Below, in pieces: positions 9,147 through 17,346 of a DNA stretch of 64,000 bases. The stretch is from Dyella telluris (GTDB lineage Bacteria; Pseudomonadota; Gammaproteobacteria; Xanthomonadales; Rhodanobacteraceae). The position numbers and the translations under genes were made by a program. Within the stretch, counting starts at the first letter, position 1. Each line of letters begins with the position of its first letter. The stretch is taken from contig NZ_CP060412.1 in NCBI RefSeq assembly GCF_014297575.1, forward strand, positions 2,232,001 through 2,296,000, written 5' to 3'. The notes beneath the pieces are model-generated. The model searched no databases, was not told the origin of the DNA, and worked only from the letters and a program-made list of their open reading frames with translations.

Positions 9147-11174
9147 TTACTTCGACGGCGGCAGGTACTTCTCGAACCACATCAGCGCGCGCTGCAGCAC
9201 GTCGCGCTGGTGATCGGTATCGACGAAGTGGTGGCCTTCGTTCGGGTACACCACCAGCGACGTCGGCACGCCGAGCGCGCGTAGGGCATGCCAGTACTCG
9301 AACGACTGCGGTGCCGGGCATTCCGCATCGCGATCACCCACCACGATCAGCGTCGGCGACTTCGTCTGCTTGATGAAGTTGATCGCCGAGCTCTTCGCGT
9401 AGACCTGCGGGTCGTCGTACACCGACGCGCCGAAGAAAGGGATCATCCACTGGTCGATCAGGTTCTGGCCGTAATAGCTCTGCCAGTTGGCGATGCCGGC
9501 GCCGGCCACCACCGCGCGGAAACGCTGCGTCTGGGTGGGAATGAACATGCTCATGAAGCCGCCGTAGCTCCAGCCGGTAAGGCCAAGGCGCTTGTCATCC
9601 ACCGGCAGTTTCTTCTCGATGGTGTCGATGCCGGCGAGGATGTCGCGCAGGTCGCCGTGGCCAAAGTCCTTGCGATTGGCCTGCACATAACCCTCGCCCT
9701 GGCCGAAGCTGCCGCGCGGGTTGGGCATGAACACGAAGTAGCCCAGCGACGAGAACGGCACGCCGCCGAAGCCCACGCCTGGCCAGCGCGGAATCACCGC
9801 GCTCGACGGACCGCCGTGCACGGTGACGATCATCGGGTACGACTTCGACGCATCGTAGTTGGCCGGATACAACAGCCAGCCCTGCACATGGTGGCCTTCG
9901 TTGTCCCACTCGACCGATTCGGCCTTGCCCCAGCCGGGCTTGAGCGCGGCGTTGATGCGGGTGACAGCTGCCGGCGCGGTTTCACCCAGCGCGCCCGCAT
10001 GCACTTCCGGTGCCTCGGCGTAGGAGCTCTGCACGAACGCGACACGGCTGTGATCGGCCGACAGTGACAGGCCCATCTCGGCACTGCCGTCACCGATGTT
10101 GGCGGGCAGGGTGAACAGGGCGCGTGCCTGCGTGGCCTTGCCGGCGTCCACGTCGTACTGGGCGACCTGGCTCTGGCCATTGGTGACCTGCGCCACCAGC
10201 ATCTGCTGCGCGCCGGTCCATGCGAACCACGCTGGCGTTACCCGCGTACCTGGCGTGAGGTTGGTCGGTTCGCCGCCGGTGGCCGGCACGGCGTAGAGGT
10301 CACCACCGGTGGCACCCTGGTCGCTCATCAGGCCGCCAATGAAGGCGATGCGCTTGCCATCGGGCGACCAGCGGGGCAGGGCCATCTGCAGGCCGTGCAG
10401 CGGGCCCTTCACCGTCGAGGGATCGAGAATCTCGATAGCCTTCTGTCCGGACGCGGCGTTCTGCACGTAGAGCTTCGCCACCCACCAGTTGTTGTCGCCG
10501 GGCGGGCGTGCCGCCGTGTAGGTGATGCGTTGGCTGTCCGGCGACCAGGCGAACTCGTACGCGTAGATGTCTTCCGGCGTGAGCAGATGCACGGCGCCGC
10601 CGACGGCGTCGACGCTGGCGACGCGCTGCACTTCCAGGCCGTCCACGCCGATCTCTCCCACCGACGGCTTGGCCGCGTACACCGCGCTTGCGCGTCGGGT
10701 GCCGTTGGGCACGTAGAGGAAACCGAGCGCCTTGCCATCCGGAGACCAGCTGAGGCCCTGCGCCACGCCGGGCAGCGATGCCATGTGCCTGGGCGATTCC
10801 TTGGCCTGCGTGTCGGCAATCAACAGGTCTTTCTGGCGGCTACCGCTCGCACAGTTGGACAGGAACGCGAGATGCCGCGAATCGGGCGACCATGCGGGAT
10901 CGGTCTCGCTGCAGTCGGTGGCCTTGGCCACGCCGATGCGGTGCGCGTCGCTGCCATCGGCCTTGGCCACCTCGATGGCCTCCTTGCCGTCCGTACGTAC
11001 GACCCATGCTAGCTGGCTGCCATCGGGCGACCACTGCACGGCGCTGATGGCGCGGACCTTGCCGAGCTCGCCCAGCAGTTTCTCGATGCGCGGATCCACG
11101 CTGGGCGCGGCGTGGAGAGCGGGAGCACAAGCGGCAACCAACAGCGGCAGCAGCAGACGGGCGTGGTGTTGCAT
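9147..11174 (-). CDS. secreted S9 family prolyl oligopeptidase-type peptidase
   Basis: Exported serine peptidase of 675 residues, related to acylaminoacyl-peptidase and DPP IV enzymes. A signal peptide (MQHHARLLLPLLVAACAPALHAA) leads into a beta-propeller of WD40/PD40-like repeats (WSPDGSQLAW, WSPDSRHLAFLS, WSPDGKRIAF) over about residues 30-400. The C-terminal alpha/beta hydrolase domain follows, with nucleophile GWSYGGF (Ser near 536), the Asp of VGDRDAECP near 611 and His of EGHHF near 647. The propeller gates access to short peptides. It is a single-gene unit on the minus strand and is expected to be periplasmic. Exact cleavage specificity cannot be read from the sequence. Confidence 0.9.
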   Translation of the reverse strand: MQHHARLLLPLLVAACAPALHAAPSVDPRIEKLLGELGKVRAISAVQWSPDGSQLAWVVRTDGKEAIEVAKADGSDAHRIGVAKATDCSETDPAWSPDSRHLAFLSNCASGSRQKDLLIADTQAKESPRHMASLPGVAQGLSWSPDGKALGFLYVPNGTRRASAVYAAKPSVGEIGVDGLEVQRVASVDAVGGAVHLLTPEDIYAYEFAWSPDSQRITYTAARPPGDNNWWVAKLYVQNAASGQKAIEILDPSTVKGPLHGLQMALPRWSPDGKRIAFIGGLMSDQGATGGDLYAVPATGGEPTNLTPGTRVTPAWFAWTGAQQMLVAQVTNGQSQVAQYDVDAGKATQARALFTLPANIGDGSAEMGLSLSADHSRVAFVQSSYAEAPEVHAGALGETAPAAVTRINAALKPGWGKAESVEWDNEGHHVQGWLLYPANYDASKSYPMIVTVHGGPSSAVIPRWPGVGFGGVPFSSLGYFVFMPNPRGSFGQGEGYVQANRKDFGHGDLRDILAGIDTIEKKLPVDDKRLGLTGWSYGGFMSMFIPTQTQRFRAVVAGAGIANWQSYYGQNLIDQWMIPFFGASVYDDPQVYAKSSAINFIKQTKSPTLIVVGDRDAECPAPQSFEYWHALRALGVPTSLVVYPNEGHHFVDTDHQRDVLQRALMWFEKYLPPSK

Positions 11175-11239
11175 GGCAAAGCCTGGAAGCGAAGACGAAA
11201 CGCCAAGCTATCAGGCCTGCCGTTCTGCGCCAACACGCC

Positions 11240-11749
11240 TCAGCGCGACAGGGGCGCCGGGCCCTCTGCTTCCAGGCAATGACGGGCGATCTGGCGTCGC
11301 ACGAGCTGTTCGAACTGTGCCGACGGACGGTCGGATTCGCGCCGGCACAGAGCGGCCAGGTTGCGGCCGATCTGGATGGGCGTGACCAGCAGCCCCCACG
11401 GAAAACCCCACCAGCCCAGCGTCGCGCAGTACAGCGTGCTCAGCCATTGATCGCGGCGGCCACAGCGACGGCAACACACGTTGCGCCGCGTGTTCCAATG
11501 CGTGATCAACACCATCGAATGCACGCGATGATGTTCATGCACATCGATCGGCTGGTCGCTCCGCCGGCAGGTCGGGCAGGTCGCGTGGCGCCACTCGTCC
11601 ATCTGTCGTTGCAGGATGTCCCCGGGCACCCGCTCGGCCATTTCGTGCAGCGGATGCGCACGTGCGCAGGTGTCGCTGCAGTAGCGGCGCGTTCCCAGCC
11701 GGTGGCCGCCAAACAGGATCGACTTGCCGCATTGCTGGCACGAGCTCAT
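11240..11749 (-). CDS. zinc-ribbon protein with membrane segment, unknown function
   Basis: A 169-residue protein with three cysteine groups suggesting metal-binding ribbons: SCQQCGKS with YCSDTCARAH near the N-terminus, ATCPTCRR near the middle, and NVCCRRCGRR later. A tryptophan-rich hydrophobic stretch (WLSTLYCATLGWWGFPWGLL) follows and could be a membrane anchor. An ATG 20 codons upstream is open, but starting at 11749 places the first Cys pair at the N-terminus as in similar small zinc-ribbon proteins. It is adjacent to the patatin-like lipoprotein gene on the same strand, 101 bp downstream of it. No function can be assigned; it is probably a real gene because the Cys spacing is too regular for chance. 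Confidence 0.7.
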   Translation of the reverse strand: MSSCQQCGKSILFGGHRLGTRRYCSDTCARAHPLHEMAERVPGDILQRQMDEWRHATCPTCRRSDQPIDVHEHHRVHSMVLITHWNTRRNVCCRRCGRRDQWLSTLYCATLGWWGFPWGLLVTPIQIGRNLAALCRRESDRPSAQFEQLVRRQIARHCLEAEGPAPLSR

Positions 11750-11850
11750 GGCCTTCCCCGGAAGTTCCTGCGACAAAGCTAACCCGCAGAGACCACCGGC
11801 CCCATCCAACGGATGGCCGTCTGGACAGAAAGGCGGGGAACTGCTTCGCC

Positions 11851-12792
11851 TTAGTGCGCGGAAGGTGTGGACGACGCGCTGGCCGCCTGCAGGCGGGCCT
11901 GCTGCACCGCGGCGATCTTCGCCTTGATGGACGGCACGGCCGCCAGCGCAGCCCGTTCGCCTTCGAGGATGGCCTGGTCGCGTTGTTCGAAATCCGTCGA
12001 GCCGATCTGGTTCACCTTCGGGCGAATCACCACGTCCGCCCGTGCCAGCTCCTGCTCGCCTAGCTTCTGTCCCATGATGCTGATGGACTGCCCGACGATG
12101 CCAAGCATGCCCTGTGGATTCGTGCCGCTGGCCTTGCTGGAGATATCCACGGCAATCACCACGTCCGCGCCGAGTTGACGCGCGGCATCCACCGGCACGG
12201 GGCTGACCACGCCACCATCAACGTAGTGCTTGCCGTTGATCTCCACCGGCTCGAACACGCCGGGCACGCTGCTGGATGCGCGCACCGCCTGACCCGTGTT
12301 GCCCCGCACGAACACCGTCCGCTGCCCGGTTTCCAGCTGGGTGGCCACCGCGGCGAACGGCACGTTGAGCTTGTCGAGCGGGCGGTTCTTCACCTGCTGG
12401 TTCACGTAATCCTGCAGCTTTTGTCCCTGCACCACGCCGCCAGAGAACAGGCGCACGTCGCGGATGCTGGCCTGGTCCAGCGCGCTGGCGGTTTCCTGCA
12501 GCTGGAACGCATCCATGCCGCTGGCATACAGCGCACCCACCACGCTGCCTGCGCTGGTGCCGGACACCACATCCGGATGGATGCCGTTGGCTTCCAGCAT
12601 CTTGATCACGCCGATATGCGCAAACCCCTTCGCCGCACCGCCACCCAGCGCCAGCCCGATGCGCAGCTTCACCACCGGCGGCGGCGCGATGGGCGCGGGC
12701 GGTGGCGTCGGCCTGGTGCCGCCGAAGCAGGCGCAGAGCGCCAGCGTGGCGAGCAAAGGGAAAAGCGAACGGAGGCGGCGGGTGGACGTCAT
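11851..12792 (-). CDS. patatin-like phospholipase lipoprotein (RssA type)
   Basis: A 313-residue patatin-family acyl hydrolase with a lipoprotein signal peptide. The hydrophobic leader ends in LALCAC, with Cys22 the likely lipidated residue (Ala at -1), and is followed by a Pro-rich spacer. The catalytic domain has the oxyanion motif GLALGGGAAKGFAHIGV, the nucleophile elbow GTSAGS and the YVDGGVVSPVPVDAA block with the catalytic Asp. The size and motif order match RssA-like bacterial patatins. The start at 12792 is used because the longer reading frame upstream (to about 13230) is non-coding repeat sequence. It should act at the envelope on phospholipids; the physiological substrate is unknown. 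Confidence 0.88.
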   Translation of the reverse strand: MTSTRRLRSLFPLLATLALCACFGGTRPTPPPAPIAPPPVVKLRIGLALGGGAAKGFAHIGVIKMLEANGIHPDVVSGTSAGSVVGALYASGMDAFQLQETASALDQASIRDVRLFSGGVVQGQKLQDYVNQQVKNRPLDKLNVPFAAVATQLETGQRTVFVRGNTGQAVRASSSVPGVFEPVEINGKHYVDGGVVSPVPVDAARQLGADVVIAVDISSKASGTNPQGMLGIVGQSISIMGQKLGEQELARADVVIRPKVNQIGSTDFEQRDQAILEGERAALAAVPSIKAKIAAVQQARLQAASASSTPSAH

Positions 12793-13269
12793 GTCGGTGG
12801 CGATGATGGGTGGATGGGGCGGCCGATCCTTCGGCGGCGGAGCGTGCTGGCGGGCGAGTTTACGACTGGCTGAGGGCGCCGTGATGGCGGAATGGGGTTT
12901 TCGTTGGGCGCGGGTCAGCTTGCCTGACCCGTGTGGTGTGCAGAGGCAATGGCTTGGCGGCAGGCCTGATCGTTCTCCTTTCACTGCCCCCGGGGTAAAA
13001 CCCCGAGAGGCATGCTGCACAACTGCCACCGGCAAGCATGTCTGTAGGAGCGCACTCTGTGCGCGGCAGCCTGACGGAAGCGGTATCAACCCGGCGCTGC
13101 GGTCGCGCACAAGTGCGCTCCTACCGGTGTTTGCCAGCCGCCTGGACGGCCTGATCTTCTCCCGTTCGGGAGAGGAAGCATGGCGGCGCGTCACCATGGC
13201 CAGACCGCGCCACACCGCCCAGAACATCAAAGGGAAGCCGGCTTCGGCGCCAGCTTCCCCAGCGACGCC
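12793..13269. other. non-coding gap with REP element
   Basis: No credible gene is seen here on either strand. The stretch holds copy 2 of the GTAGGAGCGC repeat (13044-13124) and a small perfect palindrome TCTCCCGTTCGGGAGA at 13158-13173. The promoter of the patatin lipoprotein gene must lie at its left end, and the 3' end of fbp borders the right. Confidence 0.6.
13044..13124. repeat. REP-like palindromic repeat, GTAGGAGCGC family, copy 2
   Basis: GTAGGAGCGCAC at 13044-13055 pairs with GTGCGCTCCTAC at 13113-13124, and the next inner bases (tgtgcgcg against cgcgcaca) extend the symmetry. It lies downstream of fbp and upstream of the patatin lipoprotein gene. Confidence 0.85.
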
Positions 13270-14283
13270 TTACCCCGCGGCGTCCGCCTCGACGTGGTAA
13301 TGCGTCGCCACTTCCACTTCCTTCTTCGAGCCGAGGAACACCGGCACGCGCTGGTGCAGGCCGGACGGCTTGATGTCCATGATGCGTTCGCGACCGGTGG
13401 TGGCCGCGCCGCCGGCCTGCTCGATGATGAAAGCCATCGGGTTGGCTTCGTACATCAGGCGCAGCTTGCCGCCCTTGGACTTGATCTTGGCGTCCAGCGG
13501 ATAGAAGAACACGCCGCCGCGCGTGATGATGCGATGCACGTCGGCCACCATCGAAGCGACCCAGCGCATGTTGAAGTCCTTGCCGCGCGGGCCGTCCTTG
13601 CCGGCAAGAAGCTCGCCGATGTAGCGCTGCATGGGCGCTTCCCAGTGGCGCTGGTTGGACATGTTGATGGCGAACTCGGCCGTTTCCTGCGGAATCTGGA
13701 TGTCGCGGCGGCTGAGGATGAAGCTGCCCACTTCGCGGTCCAGCGTGAACTCATGCGTGCCGTGGCCAAAGGTGAGCACCAGCACGGTGGCCGGGCCGTA
13801 CACCACGTAGCCGGCGGCGAGCTGGGTGGTGCCTTCCTGCAGGAAGTGCTCAGCCTTGGGTTCGGTGATGCCGTCGGGGCAGCGCAGCACCGAGAAGATG
13901 GTGCCCACCGAGATGTTCACGTCGATGTTGGAGCTGCCATCCAGGGGATCGAACAGCAGCAGGTGGTGGCCCTTCGGGTACATGTCGGGGATGGGCTGCG
14001 GATCTTCCATTTCCTCCGACGCGCACGCCGCGAGCTGGCCGCCCCATGCGTTGGCTTCGAGCAGGATCTCGTTGGAGATCACGTCCAGCTTCTTCTGTGC
14101 CTCGCCCTGGATGTTGCCCGTGCCGGCCTCGCCCAGCACGCCGCCCAGGGCGCCCTTGTTGGTGGCCACGGCGATGCGCTTGCAGGCGCGCGCCACGACT
14201 TCGATCAGGAGGGACAGCTCGGCATTCATGCGGCCGGCGCGGCGTTCCTCGATGAGGAACTGGATGAGCGAGATGGACTTCAT
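13270..14283 (-). CDS. fbp: class 1 fructose-1,6-bisphosphatase
   Basis: Gluconeogenic enzyme hydrolysing fructose 1,6-bisphosphate to fructose 6-phosphate. The 337-residue length is typical of class 1. Visible hallmarks are the N-terminal nucleotide/allosteric region ([22 protein letters not shown]), the ASEEME metal-site segment, [24 protein letters not shown] carrying the metal-binding DPLDGSSN motif, and the substrate-binding [16 protein letters not shown] and [13 protein letters not shown] blocks. It is a single gene, divergent from the DJ-1-like gene, with a perfect inverted repeat about 53-70 bp upstream of its start. Gluconeogenesis fits the nearby acetate-activating acs gene, although the two are 12 kb apart. 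Confidence 0.97.
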   Translation of the reverse strand: MKSISLIQFLIEERRAGRMNAELSLLIEVVARACKRIAVATNKGALGGVLGEAGTGNIQGEAQKKLDVISNEILLEANAWGGQLAACASEEMEDPQPIPDMYPKGHHLLLFDPLDGSSNIDVNISVGTIFSVLRCPDGITEPKAEHFLQEGTTQLAAGYVVYGPATVLVLTFGHGTHEFTLDREVGSFILSRRDIQIPQETAEFAINMSNQRHWEAPMQRYIGELLAGKDGPRGKDFNMRWVASMVADVHRIITRGGVFFYPLDAKIKSKGGKLRLMYEANPMAFIIEQAGGAATTGRERIMDIKPSGLHQRVPVFLGSKKEVEVATHYHVEADAAG

Positions 14284-14335
14284 GGCAAACCCGCAAGCAA
14301 AGGGATGCCTATTGTCCCGGCAGATGCCTCCGCTT

Positions 14336-14353
14336 GTCAGCTCAAAAGCTGAC
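14336..14353. promoter_or_regulatory. inverted repeat upstream of fbp, candidate operator
   Basis: GTCAGCT (14336-14342), a 4-base spacer CAAA, and the exact complement AGCTGAC (14347-14353). It sits 53-70 bp before the fbp start in the divergent gap with the DJ-1-like gene. It could bind a dimeric regulator; no T-run follows, so a terminator role is less likely. Confidence 0.4.
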
Positions 14354-14504
14354 CAGTGGGTTCATCTTCCCGTTCTTAAACCATTTTCCGGGAAACCACC
14401 CGGGGTCAAGGCGGCGGCGCGGGAGGAATCGGGCTACCCCTGCTGACAACACGTTGGCAGCAGGGGGTCCGCACACTTCCTTCTCGTCAGAAGGAGGGAG
14501 TCTC

Positions 14505-15119
14505 ATGCGCGACACGGTGTATTTCCTGGCGTTCGACGGCTTTGCGGACTGGCATGCGGCGCATGCGCTCTGCGAAATCCGCCGTCCGGGCGATTGGCAG
14601 TTGAAGACGGTGGGCTTTTCCCTGCAGCCGGTGCTGTCCATGGCGGGCCTGCGGGTAGTGCCGGAACTGACCCTGGACCAGCTCGACCTGCGACGCGCCG
14701 CGCTGCTGATCGTGCCCGGCGGATATCTGTGGGAACACGGGCATGGCGAGGAAGCGGTGGAGGCGGTGCGCCGTGTCCATGCGGCGGGCGCGCCGGTGGC
14801 CGCCGTGGACAGTGGTGTGCTGGTGCTGGCCCGGGCCGGGCTGCTGGATGCCTGCCGTCATACCGGCAGCTGGCCCGGCCACATCGGCGCCCACGTACCC
14901 GGCTATGCCGGTGCGGAGCACTTCGACCCGCTGGCGCTCGCCGTGAGCGATGGCCGGGTGATTACCGCCAGCCAGCTCGGCAGCGTGGAATTTGCCCGCG
15001 AGGTGATCCGCGCGCTGGATCTCTACAACCCGAGCGATCGCGAGCACTGGTACCGCCTGTTCAAGCACGCCCAGCCGCCACCGTGGTGCGCCGGTGAAGC
15101 CGCCGCCGTGGCGGCCTGA
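14505..15119 (+). CDS. DJ-1/PfpI-like protein lacking the elbow cysteine
   Basis: A 204-residue member of the DJ-1/PfpI (type 1 glutamine amidotransferase-like) superfamily. The fold signatures are visible: an N-terminal FLAFDGFADWHAAHAL strand-helix, LLIVPGGYLWE with the conserved Gly-Gly and Glu, and the elbow region VAAVDSGVLVLARAGLLD. In active members the elbow reads AAICGG with a nucleophilic Cys; here that position is Asp (AAVDSG), so the usual Cys chemistry is absent. The start at 14505 has AAGGAGGGAG upstream. It leads a same-strand cluster with a small ORF, a GFA protein, a GST and a WYL regulator, with only 26 bp to the next gene, which suggests a role in glyoxal, formaldehyde or oxidative stress. 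That role is inference. Confidence 0.8.
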   Translation: MRDTVYFLAFDGFADWHAAHALCEIRRPGDWQLKTVGFSLQPVLSMAGLRVVPELTLDQLDLRRAALLIVPGGYLWEHGHGEEAVEAVRRVHAAGAPVAAVDSGVLVLARAGLLDACRHTGSWPGHIGAHVPGYAGAEHFDPLALAVSDGRVITASQLGSVEFAREVIRALDLYNPSDREHWYRLFKHAQPPPWCAGEAAAVAA

Positions 15120-15145
15120 TCAAGCAACCCGACGAGGAGGACGTC

Positions 15146-15340
15146 ATGGCATTCCCGCTTGGAAAGATCCTGATGGCTTATCGCCCGCTCTATCTGCGGG
15201 GCTTGTTGATGGATGGCCAGTACCGACTGCCGGTCAGCGCGCCGGAGCCGGAGAAGGGCAAGAAGGTGGAGCAGAGCAAGGAAGTCGCGGCGACGCGTGC
15301 GCCTGCCGCATCCAACACGTTACGAGGAGCTCGCGCATGA
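15146..15340 (+). CDS. small hypothetical protein, translationally coupled to GFA gene
   Basis: A 64-residue basic protein that I do not recognise. It starts MAFPLGKILMAYRPLYLRGLL, a short amphipathic or hydrophobic N-terminus, then continues with a charged tail rich in Lys, Glu, Pro and Ala. A strong ribosome site (GAGGAGGAC) precedes the ATG, and its stop overlaps the start of the GFA gene as ATGA, a pattern that supports real translation and coupling. No motif or cysteine is present. It could simply be a leader that delivers ribosomes to the GFA gene, or a small partner protein. Confidence 0.6.
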   Translation: MAFPLGKILMAYRPLYLRGLLMDGQYRLPVSAPEPEKGKKVEQSKEVAATRAPAASNTLRGARA

Positions 15341-15741
15341 CCCGCACCTATCACGGCAGCTGCCATTGCGGCACGGTTCGCTATGAAGCAGATCTTGATC
15401 TCTCCGCCGGCACCGGCCGCTGCAATTGTTCCATCTGCCGCAAGCTGCGCTTCTGGGGCGCCATGGCGGACCTGAAAACCTTCCGCGTCGTGAGCGGCGA
15501 AGACGCGCTGGTGAACTATCGCTTCGGCACCGACAGCACGCAGAACCTGTTCTGCCGTCACTGCGGCACGCACTCGTTCCACCGTGGCTATGTGGAACAG
15601 ATCGGCGGCGAGTTCGTCTCTGTCAACGTCACCTGCCTGGACGACGTGAGCGACGAGGAATGGGCTGCCGCTCCGATTCGCTATTCCGATGGTCGCGACA
15701 ACAACTGGTGGAACGCACCCGCCGTTACCAGCTACCTGTGA
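15337..15741 (+). CDS. GFA family (glutathione-dependent formaldehyde-activating type) protein
   Basis: A 134-residue zinc-binding protein of the GFA/CENP-V fold. The three cysteine groups of the family are present: GSCHCGTVRYE, RCNCSICRK and LFCRHCGTHSFH, giving the CXC...CXXC...CXXC zinc sites. The founding member was proposed to bind glutathione and formaldehyde; for most homologues the substrate is not known. It overlaps the preceding small ORF by ATGA and is followed after 10 bp by a glutathione S-transferase gene, which supports a glutathione-linked function. Length is normal for the short form of the family. Confidence 0.88.
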   Translation: MTRTYHGSCHCGTVRYEADLDLSAGTGRCNCSICRKLRFWGAMADLKTFRVVSGEDALVNYRFGTDSTQNLFCRHCGTHSFHRGYVEQIGGEFVSVNVTCLDDVSDEEWAAAPIRYSDGRDNNWWNAPAVTSYL

Positions 15742-15751
15742 GGAACATGCC

Positions 15752-16381
15752 ATGACCGCGCCACGCGTCACCTTCTATCACGCACCCAACAGCCGTTCCG
15801 CCGGCACCCGCGGCCTGCTGGAAGAACTGGGCGTGGAGTACGACCTGCACGTGCTCGACTTCAAGAAGAACGAGCAGCGCGCCGCGCCGTACACCGCGAT
15901 CAACCCGATGGGCAAGGTGCCAGCCATCGCCTATCGCGGCGAGTTGGTGACCGAGCAGCCGGCAGTGTTCCTTTTTCTTGCCGATCTTTACGCAGACAAG
16001 GGGCTGGCGCCTGCGTTGGACGATCCCCTGCGTGGTCCGTATCTGCGCTGGATGGTGTTCTACGGCTCGTGCTTCGAGCCTGCCGCCGTGGATCGCGCGA
16101 TGAAGCGAGAACCGGTGCCGCCATCCACCAGTCCCTACGGTGACTGGGACACCATGTTCACCACGCTGGTGACGCAGCTGGAACGCGGTCCGTACATGCT
16201 GGGCGAGCGCTTCACCGCCGCCGACGTGCTGTGGGGCACCGCGCTGCGGTGGATGACGATGTTCAAGCTGGTGCCGGCCTTGCCGGTGGTCAGCGCCTAT
16301 GTGGAGCGCGTCATGGCACGGCCGGGCATGCAGCGGGCGGCCGAGCTGGATGAAGCGCTGGCGGCGACATTGGCGGCGTGA
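15752..16381 (+). CDS. glutathione S-transferase family protein
   Basis: A 209-residue cytosolic GST. The N-terminal thioredoxin-like domain shows HAPNSRSAGTRGLLEELG (a Ser in the glutathione-activating position), the cis-proline loop INPMGKVPAI and the glutathione gamma-glutamyl site VTEQPAVFLFLAD. The C-terminal helical domain ends with the N-cap region RFTAADVLWGTALRWM. It follows the GFA gene by 10 bp, so the two are very likely co-transcribed. GSTs of this type conjugate or isomerise small electrophiles, and the actual substrate is unknown. Confidence 0.92.
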   Translation: MTAPRVTFYHAPNSRSAGTRGLLEELGVEYDLHVLDFKKNEQRAAPYTAINPMGKVPAIAYRGELVTEQPAVFLFLADLYADKGLAPALDDPLRGPYLRWMVFYGSCFEPAAVDRAMKREPVPPSTSPYGDWDTMFTTLVTQLERGPYMLGERFTAADVLWGTALRWMTMFKLVPALPVVSAYVERVMARPGMQRAAELDEALAATLAA

Positions 16382-16456
16382 CGTGAAGTGGGCGCTGCGA
16401 CACACCCATGACTCCCGGCGCTGGCCGCGCGCGCCTCGCTCCGCCATCATCGGCGA

Positions 16457-17164
16457 ATGCGTCGTGCCGACCGGCTCTTCCTCATCATTCACGCCCTGCG
16501 CGGGCGTCGTACCGCGCTGCAGGCGCGCCAGCTGGCCGGCACGCTCGGTGTCTCGCTACGCACCGTCTATCGCGACGTGGCTGACCTCCAGCTCTCCGGC
16601 GTCCCCATCGAGGGCGAAGCCGGCGTCGGTTACCTGCTGCGCAAGGGCTCGGACATCCCGCCGCTGATGTTCACTGCCGACGAGCTCGAATCGCTGGTGG
16701 TGGGCACGCGCTTCGTGCGTGCGTTCGCTGGCCAGAAGCTGGCCGAAAGCGCACAGGCCGCACTGCTCAAGATCGAAGCGGTGTTGCCCGCCGATCTGCG
16801 CGAGCGCGCGACGCGCACGCGCATCTATGCACCCATCTGGCGCGATCAGAGCAAGACGGATTTCGCCGCGCTGATCGACCGGCTCAACGCGGCGATCACG
16901 GACAGCCAGGTGCTGCGCCTGGACTACAGCGACGAAGCGGGGCGCACTTCCACGCGCGAGGTGGAACCGCTGTGCCTGGCGTTCTGGGGTGGCAAGTGGA
17001 CACTGGGAACGTGGTGCCGCCTGCGCGTGGGCTTCCGCAATTTCCGGCCGGATCGCATCGCAGGGTGCACCGTGACGGGCGAGCGGTTTGGTGAGGTGGA
17101 TGGGCGGAATCTGGATGCCTATCTGGAAGCGATGCGCGGTTATTACGAGGGAATGGAGGGGTAG
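16457..17164 (+). CDS. YafY-type HTH/WYL transcriptional regulator
   Basis: A 235-residue regulator with an N-terminal HTH_11-type winged helix (RADRLFLIIHALRGRRTALQARQLA then LGVSLRTVYRDVADLQ), a middle segment, and a C-terminal WYL domain (REVEPLCLAFWGGKWTLGTWC, with the family triad reading WTL here). WYL domains sense ligands, often nucleotides or small molecules, and control transcription. It lies 75 bp downstream of the GST gene on the same strand and probably controls the DJ-1-like/GFA/GST cluster. That target assignment is inferred from position. Confidence 0.88.
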   Translation: MRRADRLFLIIHALRGRRTALQARQLAGTLGVSLRTVYRDVADLQLSGVPIEGEAGVGYLLRKGSDIPPLMFTADELESLVVGTRFVRAFAGQKLAESAQAALLKIEAVLPADLRERATRTRIYAPIWRDQSKTDFAALIDRLNAAITDSQVLRLDYSDEAGRTSTREVEPLCLAFWGGKWTLGTWCRLRVGFRNFRPDRIAGCTVTGERFGEVDGRNLDAYLEAMRGYYEGMEG

Positions 17165-17346
17165 CTCTCTGTTCTCTCGCCGGTTCGTCCGGTAGGTGCT
17201 CGGAGCGGCGAGCGGAAGCGGCGGCATCCCTCGTCCCCCTGCATCATCCGGCAGACAAACCGGGGCGCGGCAACCGGCCAACGTGTTCCCGAGGCCACGC
17301 CGCCCAAAACCCGCTACGCTCCCCGTGCACCCATCCGGAGCGCCGC

